Source of the DNA: Stagonosporopsis chrysanthemi
Taxonomy: Eukaryota; Ascomycota; Dothideomycetes; Pleosporales; Didymellaceae
Direction of reading: 5' to 3'
Assembly (NCBI GenBank): GCA_022560025.1
Contig: JAFISE010000366.1
Span: forward strand, 1-13,300
Length of the DNA: 13,300 nucleotides
Below the pieces are notes generated by a model. It was not told where the DNA came from. It was given only the letters and a program-made list of their open reading frames with translations, and ran no database searches. Of this stretch, positions 8,850 to 13,300 are shown piece by piece (position 1 is the stretch's first letter; every line of letters starts with the position of its first letter). The translations under genes and the position numbers were made by a program.

Positions 8850-10822
8850 GAAATCTAGATAAAAAGAAAGATATTAAGAGTATTATTATATTAATCTCTA
8901 GACTCTTATAAATTATTAATATAGCACACTCTCTAGTGCTACTCTCTATAGTATCTAGTTATATGTCTAAAAAAAGACTTGTTATATATAACAAAGCTAT
9001 AAACTGCTTTTAAGCTAAAATATATTATATATTTAGAATTAAAGTATTTAGCCTAATTATTACTATTATATTCTTTGTTATACACTAGGTGCATTGTTAG
9101 GATTTTATTAATATTTACAGTACTAAGAAAGTAATATATATAGTATTTATTCTAGAAGTACTTTGTATATCTTGTTTGTAGATATTTAAACTATAGTTAG
9201 TAATATCTGTCTTTTTTTATTAGAAACTACTTTACTTCTAGCTTTTCTTCTTTGTAAGCTTTACAGTAGTTATAGTAGCAGTATATCTATAGTAACTAGT
9301 AGTGCTTTTTATTTTGTATGTCTTAGAAGACTTTGTTAGTAGTACTTAATAGTATTAGCGCAAGTCTTCTATCTATAGTATAAGCAAGCTTGTAGTATAG
9401 TAAATAAGCTAGTTATTCTTAAAACTTATTTTTTTTCTATGCCTTTTATATAAGCTTATACAACTTAGTGTCTGTTTGCTGTAAGTGTTGTAGCTGTTTC
9501 TTAAAGTTCTAAAGTGCTATTAAGTCTCTTTTAAGATAGTTCTTAGCCTTTATAATATTATTTAGGTGTTAGTACTATTCTATCTTGTCTTTATACACGT
9601 TACACTCTGTCTCTTCTATATTATCTTCTATAAAGTTGCTATATTCTTCTACTTGTTAAACAATGCAGAAGCAGAGTGTAGATAGTAATTTCTTATAAGA
9701 TATAAGAGCTTTACTGCGTATATTATAATAGTTCTTATTAAAGGTAATATATTCTTTGTCTCTAGATTCTAATTGTTTAGAATTTTCTATAAAGTGTCTT
9801 ATATCTTTAGTAAGTACTTTCTACTTACTATTATTAGTATTGTTGCTAGTAAGTATATTAAGTTGCTGTATTACTTTGTTCTTACTTTAGTAGTCTCTAG
9901 TAAAGTGTCTTACTTTGCTACATATATAACAAGTTACTAAAGACTTGTTTTTTTTTTAACTACTCTTGTCTTTTTTATTCTACTTCTTAGGCTCTTTGTT
10001 AAGATTAAAAAGGTCTATTACCTTTTAGCTATAAAAACTACTATTAGTACTGTTATAGACTCTTTGTAAGGTATTAAATATATAGTGTCTGCCTTGTTAT
10101 TTATAATAGTTGTTATTTTTCTATTAGTTTTATAGTTAAGTTAGTAGTGCTTAAGAAGCTTAGGAACACAAGTTGTTCCTAAGTTCTTCTGCAAGCTTAA
10201 AGAAACGTATATTAATTTTAGTTACTTTAGTAGCTAGTTGTTTTATAGTATTAATTACTACACTAGAGCATATAAGTTCTTCTTTAACTCTTAGTTTAAG
10301 GCTTTAGTAGAATAGTGTTATAAGCGTAGTGTTGTTAAATCTAGTTAACGTAGCAAGTTGCTAAAACTCTGCTACGTAGTCTGCAACTAAAGTAGTTTGC
10401 TAAAGACACTAGATATTACGTTAAGCTATTGTAAGTTTATTAGATATTCTAAACACAGGTTAGATCTATTCTTTAAACAAGTTAAAGTCTTTTATCTACT
10501 TATTAATATTAGTAGAGTCTTTAGTACTGTAGTAGTAGTAAAAGAACAGCTTTATCTACGCAAGAGCTCTGCTATATATATAGCTAGTAACTAAAAAGAT
10601 ATATTAGTCTTTTAGTACTTTATTGCCTTAGAATATAAAGTAGAAGTCTTATTATATAAGCTAATCTTTTAACTTAGTATAACTACCTTTATAAAAGTTA
10701 AGCTTAGTAATATTTATATTGTTAGAAGGGGCTAAAGTGCTGTCTATATCTACGTTATTGTAGTTAAAGTTAAATAGACAAGAGCTACTAAGAGTAGCGC
10801 AAGTTCCTAAGGTAGTAGACAT
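8850..10822 (-). pseudogene. Element B gag remnant with CCHC knuckle and an unusually long C-terminal extension
   Basis: ATG at 10820-10822 starts MSTTLGTCATLSS and a Gag of Ty3/Gypsy type. Recognisable are an INITKLNFYKGSYTKLKD segment ending at a TAG (former Trp), then VADYVAEF and FNNTTLITLFY, the C-terminal part of the Gag capsid domain. A CCHC knuckle, CYICSKVRHFTRDY, lies at 9890-9931 (codon 298 on). Its last Cys is Tyr and its Gly is Arg, both G-to-A changes. In this family the protease normally follows closely. Here about 360 codons intervene before the protease Asp (codon 671): a Lys/Glu-rich probable coiled coil (about 9660-9420), a Cys/Tyr/His-rich stretch (9304-9120) and a knuckle-like RHITRYY at about 8965. 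The frame stays unbroken throughout; the stops seen are TAA/TAG. Confidence 0.88.
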
Positions 10823-10839
10823 CTTGTAAGTGTTTAAAA
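10823..10839 (-). promoter_or_regulatory. Very short leader between right LTR and gag; primer-binding site not recognisable
   Basis: Only 17 nt (TTTTAAACACTTACAAG on the element strand) separate the LTR end from the Gag ATG. A reverse-transcription primer site should start here, but no TGG-type tRNA-complementary start is visible. Some fungal and yeast chromoviruses (Tf1) self-prime from their own mRNA 5' end; I could not show that complementarity here. Confidence 0.4.
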
Positions 10840-11375
10840 TATTAAGGTTGTACTTTAAGCAAAGATTGTAAGCACTTGTTAATTAGTTCTTAAAGATAAA
10901 TATAGTAACAAGAGGTTTGCAGGGCTAGCAGTAAGGAGTATAGATATAATCTGTCTGTCTTAAAAGCTAAAGGTAATAATAAGTAGTATAAAGTAAACTG
11001 TCTAGCTTAAAGGTTAGTTAAGATCTAATAACAAAGATTGTTACTTAGGTTAAATACAAACTATAAGAGTTTATATTCCTACTATACTATATACTATAAC
11101 TATAAAATACTTGTTAACAAGCAACTAGAGTTAGTCTAATAAGAGATAGCCTTAAGTACTTGTTAACAAGTAGAATTGTACTATGCTTGTTAATAAGTAT
11201 TAGTCGTATATATACTTGTTAACAAGCACTAGTCTATATATGCTTATTAACAAGCAAGTTATATAACCTATAATTACTTGTAATTCTTTTGTCTTATACT
11301 TTAATCTCTAGTTCCTGTTAAGGTTCTAGTTAGTTACTTATTACACTGTGCTGCATCCTTTGCAAGATTATAACA
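10840..11375 (-). repeat. Element B right LTR (5' LTR in element sense)
   Basis: It is the partner of 4482-5016. On the plus strand it starts TATTAAGGTT (the left copy has TG) and ends TATAACA (the left copy has TATAATA). The consensus ends are therefore TGTTA...TAACA. It carries the promoter in element sense and should start the gag-pol transcript. Its palindromes retain more unmutated positions than those of the left LTR. Confidence 0.95.
11110..11254. promoter_or_regulatory. Five-copy palindrome array in the right LTR
   Basis: Copies lie at 11110-11121, 11159-11170 and 11215-11226 (all CTTGTTAACAAG), 11186-11197 (CTTGTTAATAAG) and 11243-11254 (CTTATTAACAAG). Starts are 49, 27, 29 and 28 bp apart, the same layout as in the left LTR. 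Comparing the two LTRs, the ancestral core was CTTGTTAACAAG in at least four of the five. Confidence 0.78.
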
Positions 11376-11380
11376 GTATC
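11376..11380. repeat. Target-site duplication, right copy (GTATC)
   Basis: GTATC follows the right LTR end TAACA and equals 4477-4481. Confidence 0.9.
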
Positions 11381-12240
11381 TTAACTATTATATAAATAAT
11401 TTAAAGACTTGTTTAGTTTAAGTATAATACTTTAGCTATGCTTATATAAATAACTAAATAAACTATAGTAATATTATTATAAAGCTGTTACTAGCTAGAA
11501 TAAGTTTTAAAGTATAATATATTAATACAAAATACTAAAAGAGTCTAAATTGTATAAGTATCTACTATAAAGTGTATAGAAGTACTAAAATAAACTATAA
11601 GACTAGATTTCTATTCTTATAGGTCTTGTACAAAAAAATACTTTAAAACTATCTATCTAAACTCTATAAAGGCTTTCTCTCTTATACTTAGAAGCTTAGA
11701 GAAGACTGTACTAACAAGTAGTTAGAAGACAGATCTAAGTTAAGTAGTTGTTAGGTAATGTAAAGTAGGCTTAAAGAACTAGGCTTGTTCTTACACTAAA
11801 GTTTAACTATACTTAACTTATTATAAGAATAATATCTAGAGATTATTAAAGTAAAAATACTAAGAATAATAGATATATTATATAAAGATCTTTATTTAGT
11901 AATATTCTTTAGACTTTTCTATATTGTTTTTTTTCCTACTAAAATATTATATTATAATTAATTATTATATTAAATTACTATAGCTATACTCTAACTTCTA
12001 GCAAGTAATATAGCTAATAGAGTATCTAGTATACTATAAGATCTTAAGAGCCTTAAAATAATTACACTCTAGACTATAAAAAGTAGAACCTAGCAATTAA
12101 TTTACTTACTAAAGTAACTATAGTACAGTCTCTAGAAAAGTAAAAAGAGCAAGGTAATACTAATTGTATAGAATAAATAGTAGAGTACTATAGCTTAGGC
12201 TAGAGATTCTATTATACTATATCTATAATAGAGTTCTGCC
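11381..12240. other. AT-rich region without a recognisable gene
   Basis: This continues the locus in which element B inserted. It is strongly TA-rich with stops in all frames at about the density expected by chance. By position the left part may be LTR or flank of element A, and the right part may hold the 5' end of the hAT element. I found no terminal inverted repeat, target duplication or LTR end. A T-run lies at about 11928-11935. Confidence 0.5.
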
Positions 12241-13300
12241 TCTTATACTACATATGTCTAGACTTAATTTAAAGAGGCTGCCTATGCCTTTACTAGCTAT
12301 CTATATCTATATTGCCTTAACTATAAGTATATATTACTACACCTAATAGTAAAAAGTATTAAAACTAAGTATATACTAAATTACCTAAGGTCTTAAACCT
12401 ATTTGTAAATTAGAATGCCTTTATATAGCTAGCTATCTACTATACTATAATAATAATAATCTTAGCAGGCTACTATTCTATATCTAGTATACTTAATACT
12501 TAGTTTTAAAAAGAAAATTATATAGCTTGTTATTAACAATAATTAGTTATTCTAAATAGTTAAGCAGCTATTATTTTAATAGTTTATACGCTTTTTTTAG
12601 CCTAAGGCTATATTAACTAGCTGTTATAAATTTAGCACGTTATTTAAGTATTAATTTAAAGACGCTAAGACAGTATAGCTCTAAGACCTTAGTAAATATA
12701 CAAGGCTATTTATTGCATATAATGCCTAGACTTCTAGTAACTACCTAAGCTTCTTAGCAATTAAAGAATACTATATTAACAATAAGTAGAAGCTTTAAGA
12801 GATGCTACTAGATTTTACCCTTATACAAGGAAGGTATACTAGACTGTCTATAGCTAAGGAAGTTATACAAGTCTTCTAAAGTACAAGTACTATAAAAAGA
12901 TTACTTAGTATTATATATAATAATACAAGTAATACTAGTACTTTATTATAGTTAGTTAGAGCTCTTCTAGCTAAAGAAAGTTATATATAGAGCTCTAGAG
13001 AAAATACTATCTCTTGCTTTATACACGTAATTTATCTTGTAAATTAGAATATTATATTCTATCTAAAGCTATTAGCTTCTCTAGAAATAAAATAGAAGAA
13101 AATACTATAATTACGCTATATTTAAAGTATTTAAATAGATATATTAGTACTTATTTCTTTGTATAAAGTAAACTTTCTTTTATTATAGATATTTATTATA
13201 AACTTATAAAGATATAGCTGTAGGCTATTATTATTGCAATTAATTTATTGCTTTAATAATTTAAGAGGTTTTTAGCAACCTATAAGAACCTACTAGCAAG
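12241..13300 (+). pseudogene. hAT-family transposase remnant, 3' end beyond the window
   Basis: The plus-strand frame starting at 12721 (and in step with it from about 12241) reads as a fungal hAT transposase. A possible BED-type zinc finger (Cys 12313, Tyr-for-Cys 12322, Tyr-for-His 12382) is followed by DLSKYTRLFIAYNA-stop-TSSNYLSFLAI, the family's LDAWTS...FLAIT. Then come YYINNK, EMLLDFTLIQG, SIAKEVIQV, and LLSIIYNNTSN for the TxDNASNN motif. A CFIHVIYLV stretch (Cys 13015, His 13024) matches the family's C-x-x-H...LV. The transposase excises and reinserts DNA. The two expected catalytic Asp are both Asn (12721-12723, 12919-12921), and Trp codons are TAG. The last 250 bases are not clearly aligned and may contain a frameshift. 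The C-terminal dimerisation domain lies outside. The start codon is unknown. Confidence 0.8.
12721..13260 (+). mobile_element. hAT DNA transposon relic (core visible in window)
   Basis: The element is represented only by its decayed transposase. Terminal inverted repeats and the 8-bp duplication typical of hAT were not found; the right end is outside the window and the left end is obscured by RIP. It lies on the opposite strand to both retroelements. Confidence 0.65.

Larger units (their letters stand above)
4482..11375 (-). mobile_element. Element B: complete Ty3/Gypsy chromovirus, RIP-degraded
   Basis: Two direct LTRs (4482-5016 and 10840-11375) enclose a minus-strand gag-protease-RT-RNase H-integrase-chromodomain polyprotein. 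The whole is flanked by the duplication GTATC. The domain order with integrase after RNase H is Ty3/Gypsy, and the C-terminal chromodomain places it with the chromoviruses. Orientation is minus, because Gag lies beside the right LTR and a purine-rich tract (minus sense) lies beside the left LTR. The LTR ends are TGTTA...TAACA, each terminal dinucleotide mutated in one copy. An extra decayed ORF (5173-5619) runs on the opposite strand between the chromodomain and the left LTR. The intact layout and few indels suggest that RIP inactivated it soon after insertion. Confidence 0.95.

Noticed and set aside
10397..10594. Open 65-codon plus-strand frame starting ATG
   Set aside because: It lies antisense to the clearly recognisable Gag frame and has no motif or neighbour support. 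A chance opening opposite the decayed gag is enough to explain it.
11521..11880. Plus-strand frame with moderately spaced stops in the right flank
   Set aside because: About one stop per ten codons is near chance for this composition and no family pattern appears.
1..13300. Mitochondrial or bacterial AT-rich DNA
   Set aside because: LTR retrotransposons with a chromodomain and a hAT transposase are nuclear eukaryotic, and the transition pattern is that of RIP.
13141..13300. RWNST-like hAT motif in a shifted plus frame near the right edge
   Set aside because: Similarity is limited to a few residues and would need an unplaced frameshift.

Overview
The window is a stretch of AT-rich, repeat-only DNA of the kind found in filamentous ascomycete fungi (Pezizomycotina) that carry out repeat-induced point mutation (RIP). 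No long open frame survives on either strand. TpA is extremely common, CpA/TpG and CpG are scarce, and TGA is almost absent. Translations nevertheless read as clear transposon proteins in which former Trp and Gln codons are TAG or TAA, Asp is often Asn, Gly is Arg and Cys is Tyr. These are the changes expected from C-to-T and G-to-A mutation. The assignment to a RIP-active ascomycete is an inference; the species is not identifiable.

Layout. (1) 1 to about 4290, minus strand: a Ty3/Gypsy-type retroelement (element A) with gag, RT, RNase H and integrase. Its 3' end lies beyond the left edge. (2) 4482-11375, minus strand: a structurally complete Ty3/Gypsy chromovirus (element B, 6,894 bp). It has two LTRs of 535 and 536 bp and a perfect 5-bp target duplication GTATC at 4477-4481 and 11376-11380. 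Element B inserted close to the upstream (gag/5') side of element A. (3) 11381 to about 12240: AT-rich sequence with no recognisable gene. (4) About 12241 to the right edge, plus strand: a hAT-type transposase relic, cut by the window end.

Element B reads from right to left: right LTR, a 17-nt leader, Gag with a CCHC knuckle, a long unusual spacer, retropepsin, RT, RNase H, integrase with a GPY/F module, chromodomain, polypurine tract, left LTR. Gag to RT is one uninterrupted frame of about 3.4 kb. Only two frame changes were found, one at a T10 run (7410-7419) and one at about 5725-5760.

Two points deserve most attention. Between the chromodomain and the left LTR, on the strand opposite to gag-pol, lies a decayed ORF (5173-5619). 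Its Cys positions, once G-to-A changes are allowed for, follow the spacing CX2CX6CX11CX2CX6C, like a Zn(II)2Cys6 binuclear cluster, and a charged helical segment follows. Each LTR also contains five copies of the perfect palindrome CTTGTTAACAAG or its RIP derivatives, four of them spaced 27-29 bp apart. An element-encoded DNA-binding protein with an operator array in its own LTRs is an attractive but unproven reading.
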